Positions 9,292-18,285 of a DNA stretch of 64,000 bases are shown piece after piece. How positions within the stretch are numbered: the stretch's first letter is position 1; every line of letters begins with the position of its first letter. The stretch is from Calothrix sp. C42_A2020_038 (GTDB taxonomy: Bacteria > Cyanobacteriota > Cyanobacteriia > Cyanobacteriales > Nostocaceae), in NCBI GenBank assembly GCA_015272395.1, contig JACYLQ010000002.1, forward strand, positions 1 through 64,000, given 5' to 3'. The position numbers were made by a program, and so were the translations under genes. Under the pieces are notes generated by a model. The model had not been told where the DNA came from. It ran no database searches and saw only the letters and a program-made list of their open reading frames with translations.

Positions 9292-10731
9292 TTATGATGC
9301 CCATTCCTTTGCCCAGGTTAAGGTATCATGTACCTGTTCGAGGGTCGCTGCTTCACAGTAAAGACGTAAAACAGGTTCAGTACCGCTGAAACGAATCATT
9401 AACCAGCGATTATCAGCAAGACGATATTTGTAACCATCAATAGTTTGACAACCAGTTACGCTAAGTCCAGCAATTTCTTTTAAAGGTTCTTTTTGGAGTT
9501 GTTCGAGTAATTTCGCCCGTACTTCCATGCTTGCTAAAGGCAAGTCAATTCGGTCATATGCGGAATTAAAGCCAGCTTTTTCCTGTAAATCGCGATAATA
9601 ATCTCCCAAATCGAGTCCTGACTCGACAATCGCTTCTAAAACATATAAAGCTGATAGTAACGCATCACGTTCAGGTATATGTGTACCATAACCAATACCA
9701 CCTGATTCTTCACCACCAAGCAGTACTGGCGCCGCGAGCATCCGGTCTGCAATATATTTATAACCTACAGGGGTTTCAAAAACAGACAGGTTATGGAGCT
9801 TGGCAACTAGGGGTATTAGATCTGAACCGCTAACTGTTTTGACGATTTCGCCAGTAAAGCCACGTCGTTTGGTTAAATGGTCGATGAGAATTGGAATTAG
9901 TATTTGTGAACTTAAGAAATTTCCTTCTCCATCGACAGCAGCGATACGGTCACAGTCACCATCGAATACCAAAGCTACTGTCAACCCATATGGATTCTGC
10001 TCACGGTGTGTTTTCATCACACCAAATAATTTTGACAGATATTTTGGTAAAGGTTCCGGCGCCCCACCTTCAAAGGTAGGGTCTCTATCGCTGTTAATTT
10101 CCTTAACATTATTACCAAGCAACATTGCCAAACCACCAGCTGCGGCGCCGTGCATCACATCAGCAAATAGTGTGAGTTTTCCTGACGCGATAGCATTACG
10201 AAGCTTATTGATATTGACTTTGGCTTTTAAACCTTCGCAATAACTACTCCAGGGGTTAAATTTTTCAACTTTACCTGGTGTCACAGCAGGTAATAGTGGT
10301 TCTTGATCTAACAGAGCTTCTATTTCTTTAGTTACTTCCGGTGGTACGGAACCACCAAAAGCGCTCTTTACCTTCAAACCTAAATATTTACCTGGATTAT
10401 GACTTGCTGTAATAACTAAGGCGCCTAAAGCGTTTTCTTGCTTCGCTGCCCAGCTAAAAGCAGGAGTCGGAGCAAACGTTTCACTGAGTAACACATCAAA
10501 CCCAGCCCCAGACACAACATTTGCGACAAGAAGAGCAAAGTCCTCCGCCATAAAGCGACGGTCATAACCTACTATAATTTTACGATTCCCTACTTTTTCT
10601 CCATAGGTATCAAATAAAACTTTCGCTGCAATGGGGGCGACTAACGCGACACGTTCAAAAGTGAACTCATCAGCAATTACACCGCGCCAACCATCGGTTC
10701 CAAACTTGATTGACTTAGCTGCTACTGGCAT
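9292..10731 (-). CDS. Alpha-D-phosphohexomutase (phosphoglucomutase/phosphomannomutase family)
   Basis: 479 residues. It interconverts hexose 1- and 6-phosphates, feeding glycogen and cell-surface sugars. All four domains are recognisable: N-terminal FGTDGWRG; catalytic phosphoserine Ser110 in TASHNP; metal loop DGDCDR (near 260); sugar-binding GGEESGGIGYGTHIPERD (near 350); and the C-terminal phosphate-binding RFSGTEPVLRLYCE. Which hexose it prefers cannot be told from the sequence. The gene stands alone with repeats downstream. Confidence 0.93.
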   Translation of the reverse strand: MPVAAKSIKFGTDGWRGVIADEFTFERVALVAPIAAKVLFDTYGEKVGNRKIIVGYDRRFMAEDFALLVANVVSGAGFDVLLSETFAPTPAFSWAAKQENALGALVITASHNPGKYLGLKVKSAFGGSVPPEVTKEIEALLDQEPLLPAVTPGKVEKFNPWSSYCEGLKAKVNINKLRNAIASGKLTLFADVMHGAAAGGLAMLLGNNVKEINSDRDPTFEGGAPEPLPKYLSKLFGVMKTHREQNPYGLTVALVFDGDCDRIAAVDGEGNFLSSQILIPILIDHLTKRRGFTGEIVKTVSGSDLIPLVAKLHNLSVFETPVGYKYIADRMLAAPVLLGGEESGGIGYGTHIPERDALLSALYVLEAIVESGLDLGDYYRDLQEKAGFNSAYDRIDLPLASMEVRAKLLEQLQKEPLKEIAGLSVTGCQTIDGYKYRLADNRWLMIRFSGTEPVLRLYCEAATLEQVHDTLTWAKEWAS

Positions 10732-11131
10732 CGAGATATCCTAACTTTCCAACTGAGGATTCTAGCGTTTACGTAAGTCACCCGGTAAAAAATGACTTCG
10801 GTATAACAATCATTACATTAAGTCTATGATACTTGACACAAAAATTACCATAATTGTTTCTTATCAAACTTGAATTTTTCCCCTAACTCATCTCCGATAC
10901 GGAGAGGGGAGTAAAACCATATTTAAAGGTTGCTTTTGTACATAGTGTGCTAAATTTTAATTAAAATCTACGGTTATGCTGTATTTACAAGGCTTACAGG
11001 TACTTATAGTTTCAATTTAAGCGAGTAATTACGTTCTGAAGGTAATAATGGCTGTAAGACAAGTCCAGCAACAGTTACAAATTTATTTTCTCACAAGTTT
11101 AGCACGCTAAATACGCAAGAGCCAAATTTAC
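10732..11131. other. Gene-free stretch with repeat remnant
   Basis: 400 bp without a credible gene. It includes a degenerate copy of the dispersed hairpin seen at 3891 and 39174 (CCCCTAACTCATCTCC and CGGAGAGGGG near 10879-10909). The part after 11048 codes 20 codons before a stop (MAVRQVQQ..) and may be decayed coding sequence linked to the PIN remnant that follows. Confidence 0.5.
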
Positions 11132-11263
11132 AAAATTTATCTCGATGTTTGTTGTCTAAATCGAACCTTGGATGATTTAGAACAACCCAGAATTCCTATG
11201 GAGGCTGAAGCAGTAACGCAGATAATTCAAAATTGCGAAGATAGTAGTATTATTAACAACTGA
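11132..11263 (+). pseudogene. Remnant of a PIN-domain (VapC-like) toxin gene
   Basis: The forward frame reads KIYLDVCCLNRTLDDLEQPR, then IPMEAEAV, and ends at a stop after about 43 codons. This matches the N terminus of a cyanobacterial PIN-domain family (YLDVCCLNRPFDD followed by RI..EAEAV), including the first catalytic Asp. The remaining two thirds of a roughly 150-residue PIN domain are missing and no start codon is in frame. Decayed toxin, no antitoxin visible. It sits beside the ParM-like operon. Confidence 0.65.
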
Positions 11264-11471
11264 TGATAGAATTTTCAGGAAAGCAAAGCAATTTCAAAAT
11301 ATTATTAGAATATAAGTCGAAAACCCTACTATTTGGCTAATCAATATTTTACAAACAGAGGAAAACAGGAATGAAGATGGATTACACAAATTAAAAAAAA
11401 TTATGAGTATTCGGTAGAGTTGATAAACTGGCAGGGATGCTCCAAAGTTTCATAAGATACAAAAAGCAATA

Positions 11472-11496
11472 CTCCTTAATACATGGTATTAAGGAG
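11472..11496 (-). terminator. Hairpin after the ParM/ParR-like operon
   Basis: Perfect 11 bp inverted repeat (CTCCTTAATAC 11472-11482, GTATTAAGGAG 11486-11496) with a 3-base loop. It is followed on the minus strand by a T-rich run (ATTGCTTTTT). It lies 42 bp past the stop of the 11538-12074 gene and reads as an intrinsic terminator. Confidence 0.65.
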
Positions 11497-11537
11497 CGCG
11501 AATAAAAGTACAAGTGAATCACCCTGTAAGATGTAAA

Positions 11538-12074
11538 CTAAAAATCATCAACAAGTTGACTCAAGCGACTAATAACAGGGTCAACCTCAGCAATCGGTGT
11601 TACAGGAGAAACGTTGGTAGTGTTAAAAGCTTCTGCTGCGGGTGAAGATTGAGTAGGAGCAACTTGGATGGTAACACCTTGTGTCACCATAATTGCTAGT
11701 TGTGCAACTTGCTGACTAAGTTGTATCAACTGATGCTCAACTGCATCCAACCGATTTGCTTCTCTGGAGTAGTAACGTCCCTCAAGGTCATTGATTTGAC
11801 GATGCAGGTCGGCGATTTGTGGTTCACCGCCACCATTCGCTGGTAATGGTGGTGGTGGGGTTTGTGTTGGTGGTGGTGTCGATGCAGTTTTTTGATTCGG
11901 ACGTACTGATTCTGGTACGCACAAAGCTTGCCACAATGCTTCTTTGCAGAGGTCGCTAAACGACTTATCCGGGTCTTTTTCCAAATGGCTTTCGACTAGC
12001 GCAAGCAAACTTTCGTCCGCAACCCCTGGATTGAAGGTAACTGATTTAACTACTTTTTTTGACCATTGGAACAT
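11538..12074 (-). CDS. ParR-like adaptor candidate, partner of the actin-like ATPase
   Basis: 178 residues. Residues 10-52 (VTFNPGVADESLLALVESHL, then FSDLCKEALWQAL) look like a ribbon-helix-helix or similar small DNA-binding fold. A Pro-rich linker (66-78) follows, then a coiled coil (86-130), then a disordered stretch and a short acidic amphipathic tail, DPVISRLSQLVDDF. DNA-binding head plus C-terminal filament-binding helix is the layout of ParR adaptors, whose C terminus docks on ParM filaments. The gene begins 5 bp after the ParM-like gene, so they form one operon. The ParR assignment is inference from layout and context; residue-level homology is not visible to me. Confidence 0.5.
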   Translation of the reverse strand: MFQWSKKVVKSVTFNPGVADESLLALVESHLEKDPDKSFSDLCKEALWQALCVPESVRPNQKTASTPPPTQTPPPPLPANGGGEPQIADLHRQINDLEGRYYSREANRLDAVEHQLIQLSQQVAQLAIMVTQGVTIQVAPTQSSPAAEAFNTTNVSPVTPIAEVDPVISRLSQLVDDF

Positions 12075-12079
12075 TTCTT

Positions 12080-13267
12080 TTAAGCCTTAGCGGGACGATT
12101 GGATAGCTGTGCCTCTCCATAAATATACTGTCCCAAAGCGTTAGCTTGCCGCGATGGTGCAGCTAAATGAGCATTAATTTTTGCTTCTTTAAGCAAACGC
12201 TGCATATCTTCCCAGAAAAACTCACCACCACCACCAGTGAGAATTACATCTGTAACCCGTTCTGGCAACCATGCTAAAACGCGGTTGCAAATTTCGCGCG
12301 AGAACATCTCGGTCAGGTTAGGTAGAAAATCATCAAGGTTTGTAGGTTTGCTTGCACCACGAGGACGGTAGAAGCGGTCTCCTTTGGGACGGTTGACAGC
12401 AGCAATCAGAGATAACGATTGTGCATCACTTCCTTCAATTTCGGCAGCTACTAGTTCATAAAACTTATTCATACCGAATTCTTCGCTCTTGGAAGCACCG
12501 CGCGCGAAGCGGAAGTTGTCAACCATCAAGCAATCGATTGTTTGATGACCGATATCAACGATAGCAACCGAAACTTTGGTAAAGTCGGGGGTAGCAGGAC
12601 CCTTCTTGGGTTGTGCTTCACACCATAACAAGCTGCCGTAACCTTCAGGCATAATCCAGACTTTGCTGACATTGAGTTCAACTGTCTCACCACGAAAATT
12701 CATTACGTGTGGACCGCTGATTTGGCTCATCAACTGACTTTTTTCCCGTTCAAATTGTTCTTGGGAATGATATGGCAAGCTCAGTACCACAGAAATTTCA
12801 TCTCTAAGTTTGAAGTAACCTGCACAAGCTAGTACTTTTGCAAGCGCATCTTCTACCTTTGATTGACCAACTCCTAGATTGGCGCCAAAGTCAGCAGCTA
12901 GTTGACCGATAGCGTAACCGCTACCTTGAAACTCCATCCACAAATCCATCAATGGGTCAGTCGCGCGTGCTTCAAAAACTCCACCACGTACTTCTTCCAT
13001 CGTCATTTTCTTAACGTTAGCAGGAATAAATACTACGCTGTTTGGCTCACGACTGACGGATGTTTTGGTAGAAGTTCTTCCTAAATCAACGCTGAGAATG
13101 TTCTTACCTGAAGAATTTACAGGTCTTGGTGCTGTAGTGGGATTTGCTGCCAAAGGATTCGCACCGATTGGATTTGCTGTAACTGGGGTGCGATTCAATG
13201 GGATCGAAGCAGCGTTCATTGGAGTAGCTGCGCTAATTGGTGTTGTGTTGTTGGGTTGGTCGCTCAT
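12080..13267 (-). CDS. ParM/StbA-like actin-family ATPase
   Basis: 395 residues. After a disordered Asn/Pro/Ala/Thr-rich tail (1-52) comes an actin-fold ATPase: phosphate-1 motif SVDLGRTSTK (59-68), phosphate-2 motif AIVDIGHQTID (235-245), adenosine motif VILTGGGGEFF (341-351) and connect-2-like ANALGQYIYG (375-384). This is the pattern of ParM/StbA and Alp filament-forming ATPases, which push plasmid or chromosome copies apart or act as cytoskeleton. The surroundings are housekeeping genes, so it appears chromosomal. It is co-transcribed with the ParR-like gene, with inverted and iterated repeats just upstream. The role could be segregation of a locus or element, or a cell-shape function. 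Confidence 0.8.
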   Translation of the reverse strand: MSDQPNNTTPISAATPMNAASIPLNRTPVTANPIGANPLAANPTTAPRPVNSSGKNILSVDLGRTSTKTSVSREPNSVVFIPANVKKMTMEEVRGGVFEARATDPLMDLWMEFQGSGYAIGQLAADFGANLGVGQSKVEDALAKVLACAGYFKLRDEISVVLSLPYHSQEQFEREKSQLMSQISGPHVMNFRGETVELNVSKVWIMPEGYGSLLWCEAQPKKGPATPDFTKVSVAIVDIGHQTIDCLMVDNFRFARGASKSEEFGMNKFYELVAAEIEGSDAQSLSLIAAVNRPKGDRFYRPRGASKPTNLDDFLPNLTEMFSREICNRVLAWLPERVTDVILTGGGGEFFWEDMQRLLKEAKINAHLAAPSRQANALGQYIYGEAQLSNRPAKA

Positions 13268-13320
13268 AAAGCTCCTAGTAATTACTTAGCTCTAACAAAT
13301 TATCACGCTCTTATTGCAAA

Positions 13321-13425
13321 AAAACGAGTACCAGAAAACGCTGGTAACAAAAATTCTCGCCCAAAAACGAATAGGTAGTTAGGGATACGTTAGGAAACGC
13401 CTGTATACTCGCATAAAAACTCGCT
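13321..13425. promoter_or_regulatory. Inverted and iterated repeats upstream of the ParM-like operon
   Basis: TACCAG (13329-13334) and CTGGTA (13341-13346) form an inverted repeat around AAAACG. The core AAACG, with an A-rich 5' side, recurs near 13321, 13335, 13364 and 13394, with a variant (AAAACTCG) near 13416. In ParMR systems the adaptor binds direct repeats upstream of parM (parC) that act as both centromere and operator. These are candidates for that, but the repeats are short and imperfect. Confidence 0.35.
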
Positions 13426-13459
13426 CTTGCTACAAAATCAAACATTAGATTGATTTCGC

Positions 13460-13501
13460 GGTTCTAAAAGCTTGTTTTTGTTAACTAAATCAATTAGAAC
13501 C
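13460..13501 (-). terminator. Hairpin after the DedA gene
   Basis: GGTTCTAA at 13460-13467 pairs with TTAGAACC at 13494-13501 across a 26-base loop. It lies just past the stop codon of the DedA gene on the minus strand. It probably ends that transcript and insulates the ParM-like operon. There is no strong T run, so the call is tentative. Confidence 0.4.
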
Positions 13502-13510
13502 AAACCGCTT

Positions 13511-14152
13511 CTATCTTGCTTTTCGCTTTTGTTTACGTTGAAACACCCATAAGCTGAATGCCAGTATCAATACCACCAGCACAATTTTTGATACAGGGGC
13601 AAGATACTTATCAACGAGTTCATACTGTGTGCCTAACGCATATCCTGAGTATGTTAGCAAACCTACCCATAGCGCGCTACCTAATGTTGTATAGAATAGA
13701 AAAGGTACTAGATGCATGTTGCTAATACCCGCAGGAACCGAAATCAATGTTCGGACTCCTGGAACTAGGCGCCCAATAAATATAGCTTTGCTACCTTGAC
13801 GCTCAAACCACTCAATTGATTTGGTAATATCTTGACTCGATACTGTTAACCACTTGCCATATTTGTCGGCTAATCGCTTTAAACGTACTTCTTTGAGCAT
13901 CTTTCCTAGATAGTACCAAACTAAACCTCCCAAAACCGAACCAACTAATCCAGCCAGAAATACCCCCCAGACATTAAACTGCACACCCGATAAGTTACCA
14001 GAAGCTTGTGCCGCTTCAGGAGAAGCTGTAAATCCAGCTAGTGGCATTATTAACTCTGAGGGTATTGGCGGAAAAAGATTCTCAGCAAACATTAACAAAG
14101 CGATTCCAAGATAGCCAAAAGATTTAATTGTGCCAGTTATCCATTCGAGCAT
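13511..14152 (-). CDS. DedA-family membrane protein
   Basis: 213 residues, an integral inner-membrane protein of the DedA/SNARE-associated (VTT) family, whose members act in polyprenyl-phosphate or phospholipid flipping. Visible are the N-terminal re-entrant ENLFPPIPSELIMPLAGF motif, GSVLGGLVWYYLGK, the family motif GRLVPGVRTLISVPAGISNM (about 128-147), and hydrophobic C-terminal helices ending in a basic tail (RKQKRKAR). A lone gene with a hairpin past its 3' end. Confidence 0.93.
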   Translation of the reverse strand: MLEWITGTIKSFGYLGIALLMFAENLFPPIPSELIMPLAGFTASPEAAQASGNLSGVQFNVWGVFLAGLVGSVLGGLVWYYLGKMLKEVRLKRLADKYGKWLTVSSQDITKSIEWFERQGSKAIFIGRLVPGVRTLISVPAGISNMHLVPFLFYTTLGSALWVGLLTYSGYALGTQYELVDKYLAPVSKIVLVVLILAFSLWVFQRKQKRKAR

Positions 14153-14412
14153 TTAATCGATTCCTGAAATCTAGCCAGAACGTCAATAATTAGGTCATTT
14201 ATCCTTCAAATGGGGCACCCACGTGCGTTGATAACTCCGAAAATGCGATTTGATTCATTCTTTATTAAAATTAATACACTTGAATCTCGTAGCAAGTATA
14301 GCAGTTTAAATTATTTATTTTCCGCAGAAATTTGAAATACCCCTTCCCTCATACAAATCAGGGTCAGGGTATACTGCAAAGCATAAGCAGCGATGATCTG
14401 GGCAGCTAAAAT

Positions 14413-14445
14413 AATGCAGGGCAAGAAAAATACTTACCCTGCATT
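14413..14445 (-). terminator. Hairpin after the Gfo/Idh/MocA gene
   Basis: Perfect 9 bp stem AATGCAGGG (14413-14421) / CCCTGCATT (14437-14445), followed on the minus strand by ATTATTTTA. It sits 18 bp beyond the stop at 14463. The remaining 14153-14412 gap holds nothing I recognise. Confidence 0.6.
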
Positions 14446-14462
14446 TAACAGCAACTCATTCT

Positions 14463-15551
14463 CTATACAATAGGCGTTAGCGAATGAACTCTTGAAGTCG
14501 GTTCTGATTCCCAATCAAGTGGGTTCCAAACACGGTCTTCTAAAGCCATTTGTTCGATTAAACTGGCTAAACGTAAAGCTTTAAGTGCTTGTTCTCCACC
14601 TACAGAAGGTTGGTTGCCACCACGAACACAGTTGACAAAATGTTCTAATTCTGCCCTTAATGGCTCGATATTACTGGTGTAAACCTTTTCGATCAAACCA
14701 TCTTGTTTGTAAAGAACTTGTCGATAGTCAGCAGTCGGATTAGCTGCTGTATGCCTATATATCAATATTTCGTTTTTGAGAAAATCTGCTTCTGTCAGCG
14801 AATTTTGGCAATGAGCGACAATATTACGAATCTTTCGATGCGTAATTTTACTAGCAGTCAGTGTAGCTACGACTCCGTTGGCAAAACCTAATGTAGCTGT
14901 CACGTAGTCCAAATAAGCAGAGTCAGGACTGTGAGTACCACTAGCTGTTAGTTTGATTACGGGGGAAGCAGCTAAATCAATCATCAGGTCAATATCGTGA
15001 ATCATTAAATCCAAGACAACTGATACATCGTTGGCTCGATTTGAATAAGGACTCATCCGATGCGCTTCTAAAGCTAAAACTTTTTCCGTTTTCAGAACTT
15101 TGCTTAACTCCTGAAATACGGGATTAAAGCGCTCAATGTGACCTACTTGCAAGATACATCCTGATTCAGCAGCAGCATTAACGAGCGATTCTGCTTCGGA
15201 AACGCTTGCGGCAATCGGCTTTTCTAGCAAAACATGAATACCTGCTAACAAACAACTAATACCAACGGCGTAATGCATCCTAGTTGGAACTGCAACACAA
15301 ACCGCATCTACAAGAGGTAGCAGGTCAGAGTAATCTTCAAAAAAGCGGGCTTTGTACTTGCTTGCTGTTTCTAGTCCGCGTTCAACATTTATATCTGCCA
15401 CTCCAATTAGTTCAACGTCTTTCATCGAACTAAGTACTCGAGCGTGATGTTGCCCCATGTTACCCACTCCTATCACGCCGACGCGAATAGGACGTAGCGG
15501 GCTGCGTTGTGTATATGGATTTGGTTCTGCCGCTGACATGCTATCTTGCAC
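14463..15551 (-). CDS. Gfo/Idh/MocA-family NAD(P)-dependent oxidoreductase
   Basis: About 362 residues from the GTG chosen here. A GAGGAG site sits 9 bases before that GTG; ATG at 15539 is the alternative, and the open frame runs to 15680 without a plausible site. N-terminal Rossmann fold: VGVIGVGNMGQHHARVL, and the EKPIA motif (LLEKPIAASVSEAE) with the catalytic lysine. The C-terminal beta-sheet domain carries HDIDLMIDL. The family oxidises or reduces sugars, sugar nucleotides or inositols, and the substrate is not readable here. Adjacent genes give no clear pathway; supply of surface sugars is a guess. Confidence 0.88.
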   Translation of the reverse strand: MQDSMSAAEPNPYTQRSPLRPIRVGVIGVGNMGQHHARVLSSMKDVELIGVADINVERGLETASKYKARFFEDYSDLLPLVDAVCVAVPTRMHYAVGISCLLAGIHVLLEKPIAASVSEAESLVNAAAESGCILQVGHIERFNPVFQELSKVLKTEKVLALEAHRMSPYSNRANDVSVVLDLMIHDIDLMIDLAASPVIKLTASGTHSPDSAYLDYVTATLGFANGVVATLTASKITHRKIRNIVAHCQNSLTEADFLKNEILIYRHTAANPTADYRQVLYKQDGLIEKVYTSNIEPLRAELEHFVNCVRGGNQPSVGGEQALKALRLASLIEQMALEDRVWNPLDWESEPTSRVHSLTPIV

Positions 15552-16108
15552 TATAATTATCTCCTCAACCACCAAATATAGAGATGTTACGGACATTGGC
15601 ATCTTTACAAAATACCAATAACGAGCCGCTTTAAACCATCCAGATGGTAACATGGAGGTTCTATTTATGAAGAATTTCAAAGTTTGTTGTGAGTTCCCGG
15701 CACCTAGCGTTCTTATACCTAATTGGTGCTACTGACTGAGCTTTTGTATACTTTGCACAAACTTCATTTTGTCTTTTAGCTGACTTTATAAATTTTGTAA
15801 TCCAATCATCCCAAACCCAAAAAAGCTTACTAAATAGTCATTACAGCCAATAGGTAATTAAATAAAACCCAGACAATCATAACTTTTATTTGTCAATAAA
15901 ACAACAAATATATGTAAATTTAATACTATTGTTTTAGTTTGGTATCAAAGACAAAAATGACTTTTGGGATTATTGAAAAATAGTGTTTGCCAATACGCTT
16001 AACACATTAATTTTTTTGTTCGTGCCAATTTTCCTTTTTCTCCAGTTTAAGTTTTTCACCCATGCCTGTATACCTTAACTTAATACCCCTGTCATGTATA
16101 GTAAGTGC
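15552..16108. other. AT-rich gap, no gene found
   Basis: About 550 bp between the oxidoreductase start and the 3' end of the CorC-like gene. It is AT-rich and has no convincing open frame, tRNA or strong hairpin. It should hold the promoter of the oxidoreductase and the terminator of the transporter. I see no defined motif. Confidence 0.4.
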
Positions 16109-17455
16109 CTAATGAGTTTCTAATTTTCTTAACTGAAGCTGATGCAAGCGCGGACCAACAACGGAAATAACTGTAAACTCTAAGTTTTGATAAATAAAAA
16201 TTTCCCCAAGGGCAGGAATCTTTTGCAGTTGATACAGCAGAAAACCTCCTACTGTCTGATATTCTCTGGCTAGAGGTAAATTGAGATCCAAAGTCTCGTT
16301 CAATTCCTCGACGTTGATTTGCGCTTGTACCAAGTATGTACTATCATCTAAAACTTGTATCGATAAATTATTAGTATTTTCTGATTCAGCTGCGTTACCG
16401 ATAATTTGATTAATGATGTCTTGGATAGTTACAAGTCCGGCAGTTTGACCAAACTCATCCACCACCATCACCATTGCAGGTTTTTGTTGTTGCATCATCG
16501 GCAGTAACTCATGTAATTTTGTATTCTCAGGAATAAACCTAGCTGGACGTATCCAAGGTTGTAGCTGTGTTTCTAGCGTCAGTTTGCCTAAAGCTAGAGG
16601 TTTGATTAGATCTTTGAAATAAGCAATGCCACGAATATCGTCCAAAGTTTCATTTATAACTGGATAGCAAGAGTAACCAGTAGCGATCATTGTTTTGAGA
16701 AGCGTTTGTAATGAGGCGTTTACTGGTAGCGACACAATGCTAGTGCGAGGAACCATTACTGCTTGAACTGTTATTTCCCCAAATTCAAAAACTTTTTTAA
16801 GTAGTTCCCGCTCTCTCGCAAGCAGACCTATTGACTCACGTTCGGTTGATATAATTAGCTGTAATTCTTCAGATGTGACTGGTGGGCGCCAGCTATGTTG
16901 TGTGTACTCAATACCAAAAAGTTTGAGTAGCCAACGATTAGATTGGTTGAGTATCCAGATAAATGGTCGAAAAAATCTGACTATTGCCTTAAATAATGGC
17001 CCCAAAAATCGTGCTAATTGCTCAGAATAAAGAATAGCAAGTGATTTTGGACATAGTTCACCCAAAACTATTTGTAAATAAGCAATCAAAATAAAAGTGA
17101 TAGGGACTGCGAGCGAATGCACAACGAAAAAATTCATCCCATCAGGCAATGGTAATAATTTTAGCCATGTGTCAATCAACCCAACCATTGTACTTTCGCC
17201 TATCCACCCCAATGCCAAGCTAGAAAGGGTTATACCTAATTGAGTAGTAGATAATAATCTATCAATACTACGCTGCAGTGTTTCAACTGCAACAGCACCG
17301 ACATCACCTGATTCTACCAACTGGCGGATGCGCGAATGTCGCACCGTGACCATTGAAAATTCAGCAGTGACAAAAAAGGCATTGATTGCAATCAGCAACA
17401 ACACCGACAACAACCTCAGCCCCACATCTCTCCAAATCACTTGATTGATTACCAC
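16109..17455 (-). CDS. CNNM/CorC-type (HlyC/CorC) membrane transporter
   Basis: 448 residues. An N-terminal DUF21/CNNM membrane domain (about 1-190) has four hydrophobic segments (LLSVLLLIAINAFFVTAEFSM, LGITLSSLALGWIGE, PITFILIAYLQIVLGELCPK). A CBS-domain pair follows (about 215-340, with VMVPRTSIVSLP and PAMVMVVDEFGQTAGLVT), and then a CorC_HlyC FAD-PCMH-like C-terminal domain (about 365-445, with EYQTVGGFLLYQL). The family handles Mg2+ or Co2+ export or resistance. Domain order and length are complete. Lone gene. Confidence 0.93.
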   Translation of the reverse strand: MVINQVIWRDVGLRLLSVLLLIAINAFFVTAEFSMVTVRHSRIRQLVESGDVGAVAVETLQRSIDRLLSTTQLGITLSSLALGWIGESTMVGLIDTWLKLLPLPDGMNFFVVHSLAVPITFILIAYLQIVLGELCPKSLAILYSEQLARFLGPLFKAIVRFFRPFIWILNQSNRWLLKLFGIEYTQHSWRPPVTSEELQLIISTERESIGLLARERELLKKVFEFGEITVQAVMVPRTSIVSLPVNASLQTLLKTMIATGYSCYPVINETLDDIRGIAYFKDLIKPLALGKLTLETQLQPWIRPARFIPENTKLHELLPMMQQQKPAMVMVVDEFGQTAGLVTIQDIINQIIGNAAESENTNNLSIQVLDDSTYLVQAQINVEELNETLDLNLPLAREYQTVGGFLLYQLQKIPALGEIFIYQNLEFTVISVVGPRLHQLQLRKLETH

Positions 17456-17589
17456 CCGCCATTGAATAAGCGTGTAAAACTCAACGCCCTACTTAGATTT
17501 TAAATTTTGGATTTTAGATTTTAGACTTTGGCGATCAAAAAAAACATAGTACCTAAGAACTAATAAGAAAATCCAAATCCCAAATCTTT

Positions 17590-18285
17590 CTATCTTTCTA
17601 CTGGAATATTCGACACTTCAATTCTCAATTTTTGCGTTGGGTAGTCGGTCAAAGCCAGTGAGATTTTTTTGACATCATCAAGGAGTGGTGTGGGAATACT
17701 TACTGTTCCTGTAAATTCTGAACTATTTCCCGGTAGTTCTGCTGGCAATCCTTCTGTACTCTGACTGAGGGTTCTTCCTTTGTCGTCTGTAACATCCAAA
17801 AAGCTATACAAGAAACGTATAGTGTCCGAGCCTTTATTTTGCATTTTGACCCTAAGAACTAAATCGCCACCAGAAAAGCGCGCGGACTGTACCGAAAAGC
17901 TGACACCACCATTTTCTGCGTTGATCGGAAATCCTGCCTGGGGCTTTTCTTCTGTCTCTTTGGGTTTTTCCTGTGGCTGTGGCTTATTTGTGTTGGTGTT
18001 TTCGTCATCATCGATTTTGTCTGCTTTTGCTGTCTTTGTCTTACCCTCAATTCGAGACTTAACAATTTTTAATATTTCTTCTTCTCTCAGTAGCGCCACT
18101 CCTGTACTTGAGTTATTTCCAGATTTGGCGCTGGCAAACTTACTTGTTGGACGCGCGTCAGGCGTTGTAACACCTTTTAGCGCCTTACTACCGATGTCAA
18201 AACCTAAAATTGCACTAACAGAACCAGCCCCCAACATCAGGGTTAACAAAGTCAACGTTAGAAGCACAGTAGAATTAAGTCTCAT
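17590..18285 (-). CDS. Exported hypothetical protein with charged linker
   Basis: 231 residues. A signal peptide (LLTLTLLTLMLGAGSVSA, cleavage around 25) is followed by a low-complexity linker rich in Lys, Glu, Asp, Asn and Thr (65-118), then a C-terminal beta-rich domain (125-228: VSFSVQSARFSGGDLVLRVK, NKGSDTIRFLYSFLDVTDDK, ISLALTDYPTQ) that resembles immunoglobulin-like or DUF4352-type stress-exposed domains. No family secured. Expected in the periplasm or on the cell surface. Monocistronic. Confidence 0.65.
   Translation of the reverse strand: MRLNSTVLLTLTLLTLMLGAGSVSAILGFDIGSKALKGVTTPDARPTSKFASAKSGNNSSTGVALLREEEILKIVKSRIEGKTKTAKADKIDDDENTNTNKPQPQEKPKETEEKPQAGFPINAENGGVSFSVQSARFSGGDLVLRVKMQNKGSDTIRFLYSFLDVTDDKGRTLSQSTEGLPAELPGNSSEFTGTVSIPTPLLDDVKKISLALTDYPTQKLRIEVSNIPVER

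Noticed and set aside
9800..10243. 147-codon open frame on the plus strand
   Set aside because: It is a shadow of the phosphohexomutase gene on the other strand; that gene explains the conservation and the codon pattern.
13065..13289. Hydrophobic 74-codon frame on the plus strand
   Set aside because: Antisense to the disordered N terminus of the ParM-like gene; repeated Asn/Ala/Pro codons give a false hydrophobic reading on the other strand.
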